From positions 1 to 64,000 of the forward strand of contig NZ_LZHW01000044.1 of NCBI RefSeq assembly GCF_001667265.1: DNA of 64,000 nt. The letters run 5' to 3'. Of the stretch, positions 37,427 to 47,716 are shown piece after piece. Position numbers and translations under genes: made by a program. Within the stretch, counting starts at the first letter, position 1, and the number at the start of each line of letters is the position of its first letter. The notes under the pieces were generated by a model, which ran no database searches, was not told the DNA's origin, and saw nothing but the letters and a program-made list of their open reading frames with translations. This stretch comes from Mycobacterium sp. ACS4331. Lineage in GTDB: Bacteria > Actinomycetota > Actinomycetes > Mycobacteriales > Mycobacteriaceae.

Positions 37427-37432
37427 ACAGTA
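37427..37432 (-). promoter_or_regulatory. Candidate -10 element of a leaderless promoter
   Basis: On the minus strand TACTGT (TAnnnT) ends six bases before the ATG of the DUF1304 gene, which puts the transcription start at or near the start codon. Leaderless transcripts are common in mycobacteria. No clear -35 is seen. Confidence 0.4.
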
Positions 37433-37545
37433 GCCCTGGCCCTCGACCGGGACCTGGTTTCTCGCACTTAGCGATCCCGTCCGAATGGCGACTCATCACG
37501 TTTGTGCCCGCCCGTCCAGCGGGCGCACACCAGAGACTGGATGCG

Positions 37546-37599
37546 AAATGTGCGGAATGGCAGGCAATTCGGCGGAATTACATGCAATTTCGCACATTT
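37546..37599. repeat. Nested inverted repeat in intergenic DNA
   Basis: Outer arms aaatgtgcggaatggca (37546-37562) and tgcaatttcgcacattt (37583-37599) match at 15 of 17 positions as an inverted repeat. The 20-base loop holds a second palindrome, aattc-ggcg-gaatt (37566-37579). The stretch is clearly richer in A/T than its surroundings. A separate GC hairpin (about 37504-37528, gtgcccgc/gcgggcgcac with one bulge) lies just before it. It is in the 242-base gap between the DUF1304 gene and the 3' end of ruvB and is not coding. Role unknown. Confidence 0.8.
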
Positions 37600-37662
37600 T
37601 GAGCGCGGGCGGGGCCAGGGCGAGCGCGGGGCGGGACCAGAGCGGCGCCCCAATCCCCAGGC

Positions 37663-38723
<1,061 letters not shown>

Positions 38724-38727
<4 letters not shown>

Positions 38728-39317
38728 CTGTTCTTACCCAACAGGTTCAAGGCGGCCCGCAGTGCACTCGACGTGGTGGCCTCCTGGTCCAGGGCCAGCA
38801 CCTTGTCGGTGGCCTCCTCAGCCTGCTTGGCCGCAAAGCCAAGGCCGACAAGGGCTTCCACAACGGGTGCGCGCACCGCATGGCCGCCCGAACCGGCCGC
38901 GGCGGCGGTGCCGGGGGACGCACCGATCTTGTCGCGCAGTTCGAGCACGATGCGTTCGGCACCCCGCTTGCCGATGCCCGGCACGCGGGTCAATGCCGAG
39001 ACGTCACCATCGGCCAGGGCCTGGCGCAGCGTGGCGGCGTCGTAGACCGCCAGCGTGGCCAGCGCGATCTTGGGCCCCACGCCGGAGACCCCGAGCAGCG
39101 TCGTGAACACGTCACGGGCATCGGCATCGGCGAAGCCGTACAGCGTCATCGAGTCTTCGCGCACGATCATCGCCGTGATGAGACGCGCCTCGGTGCCGCG
39201 CCGCAGCGTCGCCAGTGTCGACGGCGTCGCCATCACCTTGTAGCCCACCCCGGCGGCCTCGACCACCGCGTGGTCCAACGCGATGTCGATGATCTCGCCG
39301 CGCACCGAGGCGATCAC
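38724..39317 (-). CDS. ruvA: Holliday junction DNA-binding protein RuvA
   Basis: A 197-residue protein binding four-way junctions as tetramers. [28 protein letters not shown] is the OB-fold; the two helix-hairpin-helix motifs are [14 protein letters not shown] and [19 protein letters not shown]; the C-terminal domain [17 protein letters not shown] contacts RuvB. GTG start overlapping the ruvC stop (GTGA), so translation is coupled. Confidence 0.98.
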
Positions 39318-39886
39318 CGCGCCACCTTCGCTTTCGTCTTGGCCTTCAGGGTGGCCTGGTATTTGCGGCGCTGCTCGGCGGCCATCGCCTCGGCCGCGGC
39401 CATCCGCGTGATCATCGGCGCGCGCCAGCAGTGGCAGATGGCCAGCGCGAGTGCGTCGGCGGCATCCGCGGGTGTCGGCTTCTGCTGCAGCGCAAGGATC
39501 TTGGTGACCATGGTAGTGACCTGCGCTTTGTCCGCCCGCCCGTTGCCGGTGACGGCGGCCTTGACCTCACTGGGAGTGTGGAAGAACACCTCGATGTCAC
39601 GTTTGGCCGCCGCGAGGGCGATGACTCCGCCGGCCTGCGCGGTACCCATCGCGGTGTTCGCGTTCTGGTTGGCGAAGACGCGCTCGATGGCGATGACATC
39701 CGGCAGGTGGGTGTCCATCCAGTGTTCGACGGTGTCGCTGATGGTGAGCAGGCGGCGGTGCAGCGGCTCATCGGAGGGAGTGCGCACCACGTCGACGTCC
39801 AGGGCGATGACGTTGCGCCCGCGTCCACTCTCGATCACCGACAACCCGCACCTGGTCAGCCCGGGATCGACACCCATCACCCGCAC
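39314..39886 (-). CDS. ruvC: Holliday junction resolvase RuvC
   Basis: A 190-residue endonuclease that cuts Holliday junctions symmetrically. Catalytic acids lie in [11 protein letters not shown] (Asp7), IAIERVF (Glu), and the C-terminal [14 protein letters not shown] (two Asp), all present. The GTG start (VRVMGVDPG) matches mycobacterial RuvC, and a LexA box sits 15 bases upstream. First gene of ruvCAB. Confidence 0.97.
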   Translation of the reverse strand: MRVMGVDPGLTRCGLSVIESGRGRNVIALDVDVVRTPSDEPLHRRLLTISDTVEHWMDTHLPDVIAIERVFANQNANTAMGTAQAGGVIALAAAKRDIEVFFHTPSEVKAAVTGNGRADKAQVTTMVTKILALQQKPTPADAADALALAICHCWRAPMITRMAAAEAMAAEQRRKYQATLKAKTKAKVAR

Positions 39887-39901
39887 CGCAGCCCCTTCGA
39901 C

Positions 39902-39917
39902 GAGAACATTTGTTCGA
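39902..39917. promoter_or_regulatory. LexA (SOS) box of the ruvCAB operon
   Basis: The 16-mer gagaacatttgttcga keeps the palindromic core GAAC-N4-GTTC and the right half GTTCGA of the mycobacterial SOS box; the first two bases deviate. It lies 15 bases before the ruvC GTG. LexA control of ruvC is established in mycobacteria, so this is very probably functional. Confidence 0.8.
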
Positions 39918-39960
39918 TAGCCTAGCGGGCGACGAGGAGGCGGCGGCGCCGCGACACGCC

Positions 39961-40311
39961 TCAGGGGTAAGGCCGCAGGTCCGGCAGCTGCTCCCCCGGT
40001 TCCGGAACCCTGCCGACGACCCGGATGCCGTGCGCGATCTCCTCGATTCGCCGGCCCGAGGCGCGCCAGCCGGCCACCTTCTCGACCGTGACCTCCTCGC
40101 CGTCGCGTTTCACCAGGACCCGCCACGGCACGCCGAACAGCTTCGCCAGCAGCCAGAACGGCCAGGCCAGGATGAACGGCAGCGCGACGACGAAATTCAG
40201 CATGCCGAACCAATCGGTTCCCAACGAGGCCATGTTGAGGTGTTCCAGCAGCGGCATCCACTGTCGGCGCACCGACCATCGCACCCCGTCGGCGTCCGTG
40301 ACCTTCGGCAC
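39961..40311 (-). CDS. Small hypothetical protein with one hydrophobic hairpin
   Basis: A 116-residue protein. The first 50 residues are soluble, then [29 protein letters not shown] forms one long or two short membrane segments, followed by [34 protein letters not shown] do not recognise a named family, though small mycobacterial proteins of this shape occur near ruvC. The GTG at 40311 is the likely start ([12 protein letters not shown]). Lies 22 bases downstream of the formamidase gene, same strand. Confidence 0.7.
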   Translation of the reverse strand: MPKVTDADGVRWSVRRQWMPLLEHLNMASLGTDWFGMLNFVVALPFILAWPFWLLAKLFGVPWRVLVKRDGEEVTVEKVAGWRASGRRIEEIAHGIRVVGRVPEPGEQLPDLRPYP

Positions 40312-40333
40312 GCGCGACAGCCTAAGGGTCCAG

Positions 40334-41590
40334 TCAGTCGAACGACGCGCGCGGCGCGCCGATGCCGGGGTCGATCTTGACTGGGCCGGTCGCCGAGGGG
40401 GCGACCGGGAAGCCGAAGATCGCGGTCGGGATGTACACCGTCGCACAGGCATTCGGGATGTCGACGACACCGGACAGTCGACCTTCGATCGGCGCGGCGC
40501 CCAGCAGCAGGTAGGCCTGCTCGGGGCTGTAGCCGAACTTGGTCAGGTAGTCGATCGCATGCAGGCACGCGCGCTGGTAGGACAGGTGCGAATCCAGATA
40601 GCGCTGTTCGCCGTCGAGGGTGACCGACGTCCCGGAGAAGGCCAGCCACTCGGAGTACTGCGGATCGGTGTTACCGGGCATGAAGATCGCGTTCTCGCTG
40701 ACGCCGTAGGTCTCCATACCGCCGGGGATGACGTCGACGCGGAGATCGATGAAGCCGCCCATCTCGATGGCGCCGCAGAAGGTGATCTCCCCATCGCCCT
40801 GCGAGAAGTGCAGGTCGCCGATGGACAGGTTGGCACCCTCGACGAACACCGGATAGAAGATCCGGCTGCCCTTGGTCAGGTTCTTGATGTCCTGGTTGCC
40901 GCCGTTCTCCCGCGGCGGGGCGGTGCGGGCGGCTTCGGCGGCGGCCGCGGTGAACGCGTCGCCGGTCAGGCCGCCCAGGATGGCGTCCCGCGGCTCCGGC
41001 GGCAGTGCCAGCGGCGGCACCCGCTCGGGGTCGGTCGCGATCAGCGCGGCCTCGCGGGTGTTCCACGTCGACAGCAACTGCGCCGACGGGGCGGTGCCCA
41101 TCAGACCCGGGTGCACGATGCCGGTGAACTCGACGCCCGGAATGTGGCGCGACGTGGCCTTCTGCCCGGAGAAGTCCCAGATCGCCTTGTAGGCGTCCGG
41201 GAACTGTTCGGTCAGGAAGCCGCCGCCGTTGCGGGTCGGGAAGATGCCGGTGTAGCCCCAGCCCTGACCGGCCAGTGGGCCGGAGTCCTCCTGCGGGATC
41301 GGACCGACGTCGAGGATGTCGACGATCAGCAGATCACCGGGTTTGGCGCCCTCCACGGCGATGGGACCGGACAGCACGTGCACCGTGGTCAGCGGTGCGT
41401 TGAGGATGTCCTCGGCCGAGTCGTCGTTGTGGATGGCACCGTCGAACCACTCGCGGCAGTGCACCCGGAAGGAGTCGCCCTTCTTGACCGTGACCGCGGC
41501 GGGGATGTCGGGATGCCAGCGGTTGTGGCCGAGCTTCTCCTGCTCGGTGAACCTCTTGGTGGAGTCCAGCGGAAAGACGACGTCGGGCAT
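40334..41590 (-). CDS. fmdA: Formamidase (FmdA/AmdA family)
   Basis: A 418-residue acetamidase/formamidase that hydrolyses formamide (or small amides) to ammonia and the acid. Seen are PDVVFPLDSTKRFTEQ, HNRWHPDIPA, VHVLSGPIAVEGAKPGDLLIVDILDVGP, FPGIVHPG-like EFTGIVHPGLMGTAPS and GDLHFSQGDGEITFCGAIEMGG, a strongly conserved set. GGAGGAG lies close before the ATG. fmdB precedes it by 11 bases. Together with the urea transporter it suggests use of small amides as nitrogen source. Confidence 0.93.
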   Translation of the reverse strand: MPDVVFPLDSTKRFTEQEKLGHNRWHPDIPAAVTVKKGDSFRVHCREWFDGAIHNDDSAEDILNAPLTTVHVLSGPIAVEGAKPGDLLIVDILDVGPIPQEDSGPLAGQGWGYTGIFPTRNGGGFLTEQFPDAYKAIWDFSGQKATSRHIPGVEFTGIVHPGLMGTAPSAQLLSTWNTREAALIATDPERVPPLALPPEPRDAILGGLTGDAFTAAAAEAARTAPPRENGGNQDIKNLTKGSRIFYPVFVEGANLSIGDLHFSQGDGEITFCGAIEMGGFIDLRVDVIPGGMETYGVSENAIFMPGNTDPQYSEWLAFSGTSVTLDGEQRYLDSHLSYQRACLHAIDYLTKFGYSPEQAYLLLGAAPIEGRLSGVVDIPNACATVYIPTAIFGFPVAPSATGPVKIDPGIGAPRASFD

Positions 41591-41601
41591 GAGATCTCCT
41601 C

Positions 41602-41883
41602 CTAGGGTCGCGGCAGGTTGCGGTGCAGCGGGTTGGTGCTCACGGGACGTCGCCGACCGGCGGGGGGTGGCGCTCCGACCACCGCCGGACGGTCGGCGGT
41701 GGCCCGGGTGGCGTCCTGCAGGGCCATCGCGGCTCCCCCGGCGCCCAGATGGGGTGCCGCCATCGTCCGCCGGGCCGGCCCCGCACATTCCGGGCACACA
41801 ACCACGTCCGGACGGGTGTGCATCGAGTGTCTCTGTTCGGTGGTGCCGCACCCGGCTTCGCAGCGAAAGACATAGAGAACCAA
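41602..41883 (-). CDS. fmdB: FmdB-type zinc-ribbon protein
   Basis: A 93-residue protein with an N-terminal zinc ribbon: YVFRCEAGCGTTEQ and VVCPECAGPARR supply the cysteine pairs, as in FmdB proteins encoded beside formamidases and proposed as regulators. The C-terminal part is Ala/Arg/Pro-rich. The start is a TTG with GAGGAAA six bases upstream. The 262-base gap upstream (41884-42145) shows only possible promoter elements of this pair. Confidence 0.8.
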   Translation of the reverse strand: MVLYVFRCEAGCGTTEQRHSMHTRPDVVVCPECAGPARRTMAAPHLGAGGAAMALQDATRATADRPAVVGAPPPAGRRRPVSTNPLHRNLPRP

Positions 41884-42145
41884 GGCGTTTCCTCACTGTG
41901 TGGAATCCCGCGAGAGCCACCCTACCCAGTCACAGCGCACTCTGCGCGGCAGTTGGAGAACCCGACAGCCGACACCGGTGCGGCTGCGCCCGGCTGCGCC
42001 GCCGGGCTCTGCCCTGGTGCCCGATGAGTCCCGGCGCACGGTCGCCGGAGATCAGAAAGCGTTGGCCGACTGGGCTTTCGCGGGGCCGACGCAGCCTTGG
42101 CGGCAGGCTCCTCGAGGACGACGGCGAGACGCCGGGTGAGCAGTC

Positions 42146-43144
42146 TCAGACCGTCAGCTTCTCGCTGAGCTCCCACAGCCGTTGCGCCGACTCCGGGTCG
42201 ACGGCGTAGCGCGTCACACCCACGGTGGTCTGCAACGGCCCGGAACCGAATTCGATGCTGATCGGCTCGTCGATGTCCTCCAGCGGCGCGATGTCGTTGT
42301 TCTGCAGGTAGACCCCGCCGATGCCGTCCAGCAGCGGACTGGTCGCGGCCCACACCGTGGTCGAGGCACCCTGCGCCGGCGTCTTGAAGTCACGGTCGGG
42401 GTCGTTGACCACGTTGCCGTGCTCATCGATGAGACCCATCGCCCGCCATCCCTCCTCGGGCATCCACGGCGCCAGGTTGGTGCCCAGGATGCCGCCCGGA
42501 TGCAGCGCGTAACCGCGGATCCCGTCGCCGGACCAGCGCCGGTCCAGTTCGACCGCGAAGAGCACATTCGCGGTCTTCGACTGTCCGTAGCCGACCATGC
42601 CGTCGAAGGGGTCCTCGGTGTCGAAGTGCGGATCGTCCCAACGGATGTTCGACAGGTGATGCCCCCAGGACGACAGTTCGACCACGCGCGCCCCCGACGC
42701 CGCGCGCAGTGCGGGCAGCAGGCCGTGGGTGAGCTGGAAATGGCCCAGATGGTTGGTGGCGAACTGCGCCTCGTAACCGCGGCTGTCGCGGACCAGCGGT
42801 CCACCCATGATCCCGGCGTTGTTGACCAGGATGTGCAGGGGGCGTCCGGTGTCGAGGTAACCGGCTGCGAAGGCGTCGACGGACACCGGATCGAGCAGGT
42901 CGAGTCCACGCACCTCGACTCGGGGCAGGTCCGCGACCGCGGCGGCGGCGCGTTCGGGTGAGCGCGCACCCACCACGACGGATGCGCCCGCGGCGCTCAA
43001 TGCCCGGGTGGTCTCCAGTCCGAGGCCGACGTGCCCGGCCGTGATGACGACATGTCGCCCGGTCAGATCGATTCCGGCGAGGACGTCCGTGGTCGTCGAT
43101 GCTGCGGTGAATCCTGAACCCAGAGGGGTCTGTTTGTGTGTCAT
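42146..43144 (-). CDS. Short-chain dehydrogenase/reductase
   Basis: A 332-residue SDR of the retinol-dehydrogenase-like extended-loop type. The catalytic Ser is in VVELSSWGHH and Tyr/Lys in GYGQSKTAN; NNAG is in ILVNNAGIMGG. The nucleotide motif reads VVITAGHVGLGLE, so the first glycine of the usual TGxxxGLG is shifted (TAGHVGLG), a variant worth noting. NADP is likely as cofactor by family. It is divergent from an AraC regulator 39 bases away, with an inverted repeat between, so it is likely the regulator's target. Substrate unknown. Confidence 0.88.
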   Translation of the reverse strand: MTHKQTPLGSGFTAASTTTDVLAGIDLTGRHVVITAGHVGLGLETTRALSAAGASVVVGARSPERAAAAVADLPRVEVRGLDLLDPVSVDAFAAGYLDTGRPLHILVNNAGIMGGPLVRDSRGYEAQFATNHLGHFQLTHGLLPALRAASGARVVELSSWGHHLSNIRWDDPHFDTEDPFDGMVGYGQSKTANVLFAVELDRRWSGDGIRGYALHPGGILGTNLAPWMPEEGWRAMGLIDEHGNVVNDPDRDFKTPAQGASTTVWAATSPLLDGIGGVYLQNNDIAPLEDIDEPISIEFGSGPLQTTVGVTRYAVDPESAQRLWELSEKLTV

Positions 43145-43172
43145 GGCTGGAATAACGCCCGAACGTCCAGCC
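43145..43172. promoter_or_regulatory. Inverted-repeat operator between SDR and AraC genes
   Basis: GGCTGGA (43145-43151) and TCCAGCC (43166-43172) are perfect seven-base arms with a 14-base centre, filling most of the 39-base gap between two divergent start codons. The placement suits a site for the AraC-type protein encoded at 43184. Direct proof is absent. Confidence 0.55.
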
Positions 43173-43183
43173 TTGCCATCGTC

Positions 43184-44131
43184 ATGAGTCCGCAGGATCT
43201 GCGTGATCGTCCGCAGAAGTCTCCCGATCCCCTGTCCGAGGTGCTGCGCCTGGTCGAGGCCCGCGGTGTGGTCTCCGGAGCCGTGACGGCCGACGGCGCC
43301 TGGACCACCACCGTCGACCTCACCGAACCGCTGAAGTTCGTCGCGGTGGTCAGCGGCGGGGTACGGGTGCAGACCGACGGCGTGGCCCCCGTGCAGGCGG
43401 GTCCTGGCGACGTCGTCGTCCTCAACCATCGCCGACGGGTGACCCTGTCGCACGTCCCCGACGGTGTCGTCCCGGTCGAGTTCGAACTGACCGAATCCGA
43501 GACGCTGGTGCAGGTCGGGGGTGGCGAGCAGGACAGGGTCCTGGGCGGTCACATCGGCGTCAACGACGTGGGTGGGCAACTGCTGCGGACGGCGCTGCCG
43601 CCGATGCTGCACGTGCGGGCCTCGGCCGCCGGCGCGCCACATCTGCACGACCTGGCCGCCCGGATGTACGACGAGTTCACCGCGGACCGCGTCGGCAGCG
43701 ACTTCGCCGTCGGGCAACTCGCCCAACTGCTGGTGCTGGCGGTGCTGCGCACGCACCTCGACCGTGAAGGTGCCATGCCGCCGAGTCTGCTGCGCATCCT
43801 CACCGACGAACGGCTCCTGCCCGCGGCCGCCGCCATCCACGCCGAGCCCGGAAAGCCTTGGCAGTTGAGCGAATTGGCGCGCATCGCGGCGATGTCACGG
43901 ACGTCGTTCGCCGAGCGGTTCCGCGCCGCCGCGGGCGTGCCGCCGATGACGTACCTGAGCACCTGGCGGATGCTGCTGGCGCAGCGCGCGCTGCGCGACG
44001 GCGACCGCAGCGTCGGCGCACTGGCCTATGAGCTGGGGTACACCTCCGAGAGCGCCTTCTCCAACGCGTTCAAACGTCAGGTGGGCATCTCACCGCTGCA
44101 CTATCGGTCCAGCACCCGAACGGTGGGCTGA
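43184..44131 (+). CDS. AraC-family transcriptional regulator
   Basis: A 315-residue regulator. The N-terminal cupin-like domain (AraC_binding_2/6 type, FVAVVSGGVRVQTDGVAPVQAGPGDVVVLNHRRRVTL) would sense a ligand. The C-terminal two helix-turn-helices are WQLSELARIAAMSRTSFAERFRAAAGVPPMTYLSTWRM and SVGALAYELGYTSESAFSNAFKRQVGISPLHYR. The ATG at 43184 is used; earlier in-frame codons lie in the SDR promoter. It probably controls the divergent SDR gene. Confidence 0.9.
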   Translation: MSPQDLRDRPQKSPDPLSEVLRLVEARGVVSGAVTADGAWTTTVDLTEPLKFVAVVSGGVRVQTDGVAPVQAGPGDVVVLNHRRRVTLSHVPDGVVPVEFELTESETLVQVGGGEQDRVLGGHIGVNDVGGQLLRTALPPMLHVRASAAGAPHLHDLAARMYDEFTADRVGSDFAVGQLAQLLVLAVLRTHLDREGAMPPSLLRILTDERLLPAAAAIHAEPGKPWQLSELARIAAMSRTSFAERFRAAAGVPPMTYLSTWRMLLAQRALRDGDRSVGALAYELGYTSESAFSNAFKRQVGISPLHYRSSTRTVG

Positions 44132-44152
44132 ACCCCGTCAGCCGAGCGGCGC

Positions 44153-44908
44153 CTACTCCTCCTCGAGCTGTGCCGCGACGTCGTCGGGGATGTCGATGTT
44201 GGTGTAGACGTCCTGCACGTCGTCGCTGTCCTCGAGCGCATCGACGAGCTTGAGCACCTTGCGGGCACCCTCGAGGTCCACCGGCACCGTCACCGACGGC
44301 TGGAAGCTCGCCTCGGCCGACTCGTAGTCGATGCCGGCGTCCTGAAGTGCCGTGCGCACCGCCACCAGGTCGGTCGGTTCGGAGATGACCTCGAACGACT
44401 CGCCGAGGTCGTTGACCTCTTCGGCGCCCGCGTCGAGCACTGCGGCCAGCACGTCGTCCTCGGTCAGACCGTTCTTGTCCAGCGTCACCACGCCCTTGCG
44501 GGAGAACAGGTAGGACACCGAACCCGGGTCGGCCATGTTGCCGCCGTTGCGGGTCATCGCGACACGCACCTCACCGGCGGCGCGGTTGCGGTTGTCGGTC
44601 AGGCACTCGATCAGCACGGCCACCCCGTTCGGGCCGTAACCCTCGTAGGTGATGTTCTGCCAGTCGGCGCCGCCAGCCTCTTCACCGCTGCCGCGCTTGC
44701 GTGCGCGCTCGATGTTGTCGTTGGGAACCGAGCTCTTCTTGGCCTTCTGGATGGCGTCGAACAGCGTGGGATTACCGGCCGGGTCGCCGCCACCGGTTCG
44801 CGCGGCGACCTCGATGTTCTTGATCAGCTTGGCGAACATCTTCCCGCGACGGGCATCGATGACGGCCTTCTTGTGCTTGGTGGTCGCCCACTTGGAATGG
44901 CCGCTCAT
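44153..44908 (-). CDS. YebC/PmpR family protein
   Basis: A 251-residue YebC/TACO1 family protein. [37 protein letters not shown] is the diagnostic N-terminus; [28 protein letters not shown] and [12 protein letters not shown] define the middle domain, and the acidic C-terminus is usual. Members act as transcription regulators or as translation factors that ease ribosome stalling at proline runs, which is of interest next to the proline-rich SecD. Position before pdxT is conserved (Rv2603c). Confidence 0.95.
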   Translation of the reverse strand: MSGHSKWATTKHKKAVIDARRGKMFAKLIKNIEVAARTGGGDPAGNPTLFDAIQKAKKSSVPNDNIERARKRGSGEEAGGADWQNITYEGYGPNGVAVLIECLTDNRNRAAGEVRVAMTRNGGNMADPGSVSYLFSRKGVVTLDKNGLTEDDVLAAVLDAGAEEVNDLGESFEVISEPTDLVAVRTALQDAGIDYESAEASFQPSVTVPVDLEGARKVLKLVDALEDSDDVQDVYTNIDIPDDVAAQLEEE

Positions 44909-45031
44909 GCAGCTTGCACCTTCTTCTCTTCTCGTTCATCCGGCGTCGTAAAAGTCAGGTGGACGAGTTTACTTTGCCGACCCCCGGCCCCCCTAGGACG
45001 TTGTTAAGTCAGACACACTCGACAACGGGTT

Positions 45032-45049
45032 CCTTACTCCCGAGTAAGG
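45032..45049. promoter_or_regulatory. Palindromic operator upstream of acyl-CoA dehydrogenase
   Basis: ccttactcccgagtaagg is a perfect inverted repeat (seven-base arms, four-base centre) ending nine bases before the ATG at 45059, in a position to block transcription. TetR- or GntR-type fatty-acid regulators bind sites of this form; the regulator is not in the neighbourhood. Confidence 0.65.
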
Positions 45050-45058
45050 TTGCCGTTC

Positions 45059-46270
45059 ATGACATTCTCCCTGGAGCTGTCCTCCGATCTGCTCGACGTC
45101 CAGAAGTGGGTCCACGAGTTCGCCGCCGACGTGGTCCGCCCAGCCGCGGCCGAGTGGGACGAGCGGGAGCAGACCCCGTGGCCCATCATCGCCGAGGCCG
45201 CCAAAGTGGGGCTCTATTCGATGGAGTTCTTCGCCGAGCAGGCCGCCGAACCGAGCGGTCTCGGCATGATCGTGGCGTTCGAGGAGATGTTCTGGGGCGA
45301 CGCCGGCATCGCGCTGGCGATCCTGGGCACCGGCCTGGCCGCCGCATCGGTGGCCGCCAACGGCACCCCCGAGCAGGTCGGCGAATGGGTGCCACAGATG
45401 TTCGGCACCGTCGAGGACCCCAAGGTGGCGGCGTTCTGCTCGTCGGAACCCAACGCCGGTTCGGATGTCGGGGCGATCCTGACCCGCGCCCGCTACGACG
45501 AGGCCACCGACGAATGGGTGCTCAACGGCACCAAGACCTGGGCCACCAACGGCGGCATCGCCAACGTCCACGTCGTGGTCGCCTCCGTGCACCCCGAACT
45601 CGGCACCCGCGGGCAGGCGTCATTCCTCATCCCGCCGGGCACCAAGGGACTCAGCCAGGGCCAGAAGTTCCTCAAGCACGGCATCCGCGCCTCGCACACC
45701 GCCGAGGTCGTGCTGCAGGACGTGCGCATCCCCGGGCGTCTGATCGTCGGCGGCAAGGAGAAGTTCGACGCCCGGATCGCGAAGGTCCGCGAGGGCAAGA
45801 AGGCGGCCGGGCAGGCCGCGCTGGCCACGTTCGAGCGGACCCGGCCCACCGTCGGCGCGATGGCCGTCGGGGTGGCGCGGGCGGCCTACGAGTACGCCCG
45901 TGACTATGCCTGCGAGCGGGAGCAGTTCGGCCGCAAGATCGGCGAGTTCCAGGCCGTCGCGTTCAAGCTCGCCGACATGAAGGCCCGGATCGACGCCGCC
46001 CGGCTGCTGGTCTACCGCGCCGGATGGATGGCCCGCAACGGCAAGGAGTTCACCTCCGCCGAGGGCTCGATGGCCAAACTGGTGGCCAGCGAGACCGCGG
46101 TGTACGTCACCGACGAGGCCATCCAGATCCTGGGCGGCAACGGTTACACCCGCGACTACCCGGTCGAGCGGATGCACCGCGACGCCAAGATCTTCACCAT
46201 CTTCGAAGGCACCAGCGAGATCCAGCGCCTGGTGATGGCCCGCGCCCTGACCGGGCTGCCGCTGCGCTGA
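45059..46270 (+). CDS. Acyl-CoA dehydrogenase (FadE)
   Basis: A 403-residue acyl-CoA dehydrogenase for beta-oxidation or related pathways. [22 protein letters not shown] and [21 protein letters not shown] form the flavin domain, [25 protein letters not shown] and [41 protein letters not shown] the C-terminal domain, with the catalytic Glu in FEGTSEI. All hallmarks are complete. It stands alone, flanked by convergent pdxT, and is preceded by a perfect palindrome. Chain-length preference unknown. Confidence 0.95.
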   Translation: MTFSLELSSDLLDVQKWVHEFAADVVRPAAAEWDEREQTPWPIIAEAAKVGLYSMEFFAEQAAEPSGLGMIVAFEEMFWGDAGIALAILGTGLAAASVAANGTPEQVGEWVPQMFGTVEDPKVAAFCSSEPNAGSDVGAILTRARYDEATDEWVLNGTKTWATNGGIANVHVVVASVHPELGTRGQASFLIPPGTKGLSQGQKFLKHGIRASHTAEVVLQDVRIPGRLIVGGKEKFDARIAKVREGKKAAGQAALATFERTRPTVGAMAVGVARAAYEYARDYACEREQFGRKIGEFQAVAFKLADMKARIDAARLLVYRAGWMARNGKEFTSAEGSMAKLVASETAVYVTDEAIQILGGNGYTRDYPVERMHRDAKIFTIFEGTSEIQRLVMARALTGLPLR

Positions 46271-46283
46271 ACACAGCGGGGTG

Positions 46284-46868
46284 CTACAGGGAGTCGACGA
46301 AGAGCTTGTGGACGCGGCGATCGCCGGTCATCTCGGGATGGAACGAGGTCGCCAACACCCCGCCCTGTCGCACCGCGACGATGTGCTCGCCCGCGCGGGC
46401 GAGCACCTCGACGCCCTCGCCGACCCGCTCCACCCACGGCGCCCGGATGAACACCGCATGCACCGGACCGGTGAGTCCGGCGAAGTCGATGTCCGCCTCG
46501 AAGGAGTCGACCTGGCGACCGAAGGCGTTGCGCCGCACGGTCATATCGATCCCCGCCAGCGGCAGTGCCTCGCGGCCGGGGGTGCCGGCGTCGTTGATCT
46601 CGGTGGCCAGCAGGATCATCCCGGCGCACGAACCGTAGGCCGGCATCCCGGAGGCCAACCGGGCCCGCAGCGGTTCAAGCATCTCGAACTCGCGCAGCAG
46701 ATGGCTCATCGCCGTCGACTCGCCACCGGGGATCACCAGGGCGTCGACGGCGTCCAACTCGCTGGGGCGACGCACGGTGCAGGCTTGCGCTCCGGCCTCG
46801 CGCAGTGCCGCCAGGTGTTCGCGGGTGTCGCCCTGCAGGGCCAACACCCCGACGAGGGGCGCGCTCAT
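46284..46868 (-). CDS. pdxT: Pyridoxal 5'-phosphate synthase glutaminase PdxT
   Basis: A 194-residue class I glutaminase that supplies ammonia to Pdx[31 protein letters not shown], the nucleophile in [12 protein letters not shown] and the His/Glu of [10 protein letters not shown] are all present. The ATG overlaps the stop of the thioesterase gene (ATGA). Convergent with the acyl-CoA dehydrogenase gene, with only 13 bases between the stops. Confidence 0.97.
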   Translation of the reverse strand: MSAPLVGVLALQGDTREHLAALREAGAQACTVRRPSELDAVDALVIPGGESTAMSHLLREFEMLEPLRARLASGMPAYGSCAGMILLATEINDAGTPGREALPLAGIDMTVRRNAFGRQVDSFEADIDFAGLTGPVHAVFIRAPWVERVGEGVEVLARAGEHIVAVRQGGVLATSFHPEMTGDRRVHKLFVDSL

Positions 46869-47707
46869 TTCTCCGGAGTGAAGCCGCGCTGGTAGCGGGT
46901 CAGGCCCTCCTGCATGACCGCCGCGACCATCTCGCCGTACTGGTTGAAGATCTTGCCCTGGGTCAGCGAGCGTCCCCCGCACGCCGACGGCGAGGACTGG
47001 TCGTACAGCAGCCACTCGTCGGCCCGGAACGGGCGCATGAACCACATCGCGTGGTCCAGCGAGGCCACCATCAGGTGTCCGCGCTCCTCGACATGGTTGA
47101 CCTGGGCCGATCCGAGCAGCGTCAGGTCACTCATATAGGCCAGCGCGCAGATGTGCAGCACCGGGTCGTCCGGAAGCGGGTCGCGATGCCGGAACCACAC
47201 CTGCTGCTGAGACGCCTTGCCCTCACGCCGGCCCAGACGGTCCCGCGGGACGATGCGCACGTCCCATTCGTCGAACTGTGCGAAGCCGGCGTCGTCGAAC
47301 GCGCCACCGGACCGGAAACCCTGCGAGTCGTCCGGGCCCGGTGCGGCGGGCATCGCGTCCTGATGCTCGATTCCGCTCTGGTCGGTCTGGAACGACGCCG
47401 ACATCGAGAAGATCGTCTGACCGTGCTGGATGGCGCTGACCCGGCGGGTGCAGAACGACCCGCCGTCACGGATCCGCTCGACCAGGTACACCGAGGGCGA
47501 GCGGGCGTCACCGGGCCGCAGGAAGTAGCCGTGCAGCGAGTGGACCTGGAACTGGGGTTCCACCGTGCGCACGGCCGACACCAACGACTGGCCGGCCACG
47601 TGGCCACCGAAAGTCCGCTGCAGGAAGCCGGATTCGGGGCTGAACACACCGCCCCGATAGATGTTGACCTCGAGCTGCTCGAGGTCGAGGATCTCCTCGA
47701 TCGCCAT
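46865..47707 (-). CDS. tesB: Acyl-CoA thioesterase II (TesB2)
   Basis: A 280-residue double-hotdog thioesterase. [18 protein letters not shown] and [52 protein letters not shown] are classic TesB features; [26 protein letters not shown] and [19 protein letters not shown] form the second domain. It lies between pdxS (10 bases upstream) and pdxT (ATGA overlap), the order seen in M. tuberculosis (Rv2605c). Why it is inside the vitamin B6 operon is unclear. Confidence 0.95.
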   Translation of the reverse strand: MAIEEILDLEQLEVNIYRGGVFSPESGFLQRTFGGHVAGQSLVSAVRTVEPQFQVHSLHGYFLRPGDARSPSVYLVERIRDGGSFCTRRVSAIQHGQTIFSMSASFQTDQSGIEHQDAMPAAPGPDDSQGFRSGGAFDDAGFAQFDEWDVRIVPRDRLGRREGKASQQQVWFRHRDPLPDDPVLHICALAYMSDLTLLGSAQVNHVEERGHLMVASLDHAMWFMRPFRADEWLLYDQSSPSACGGRSLTQGKIFNQYGEMVAAVMQEGLTRYQRGFTPEK

Positions 47708-47716
47708 CCGCGGGCG

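Noticed and set aside
37504..37599. CRISPR array or phage attachment site
   Set aside because: No spaced direct repeats, no cas genes, no tRNA or integrase nearby.
37468..37653. A 61-codon minus-strand frame possibly a broken protein gene
   Set aside because: It runs through the nested inverted repeat and shows only Arg/Pro-rich sequence; more likely chance.
45032..45049. KstR-type cholesterol operator in front of the acyl-CoA dehydrogenase
   Set aside because: The sequence lacks the AAC-N2-GTT core expected for KstR; the palindrome is of another type.
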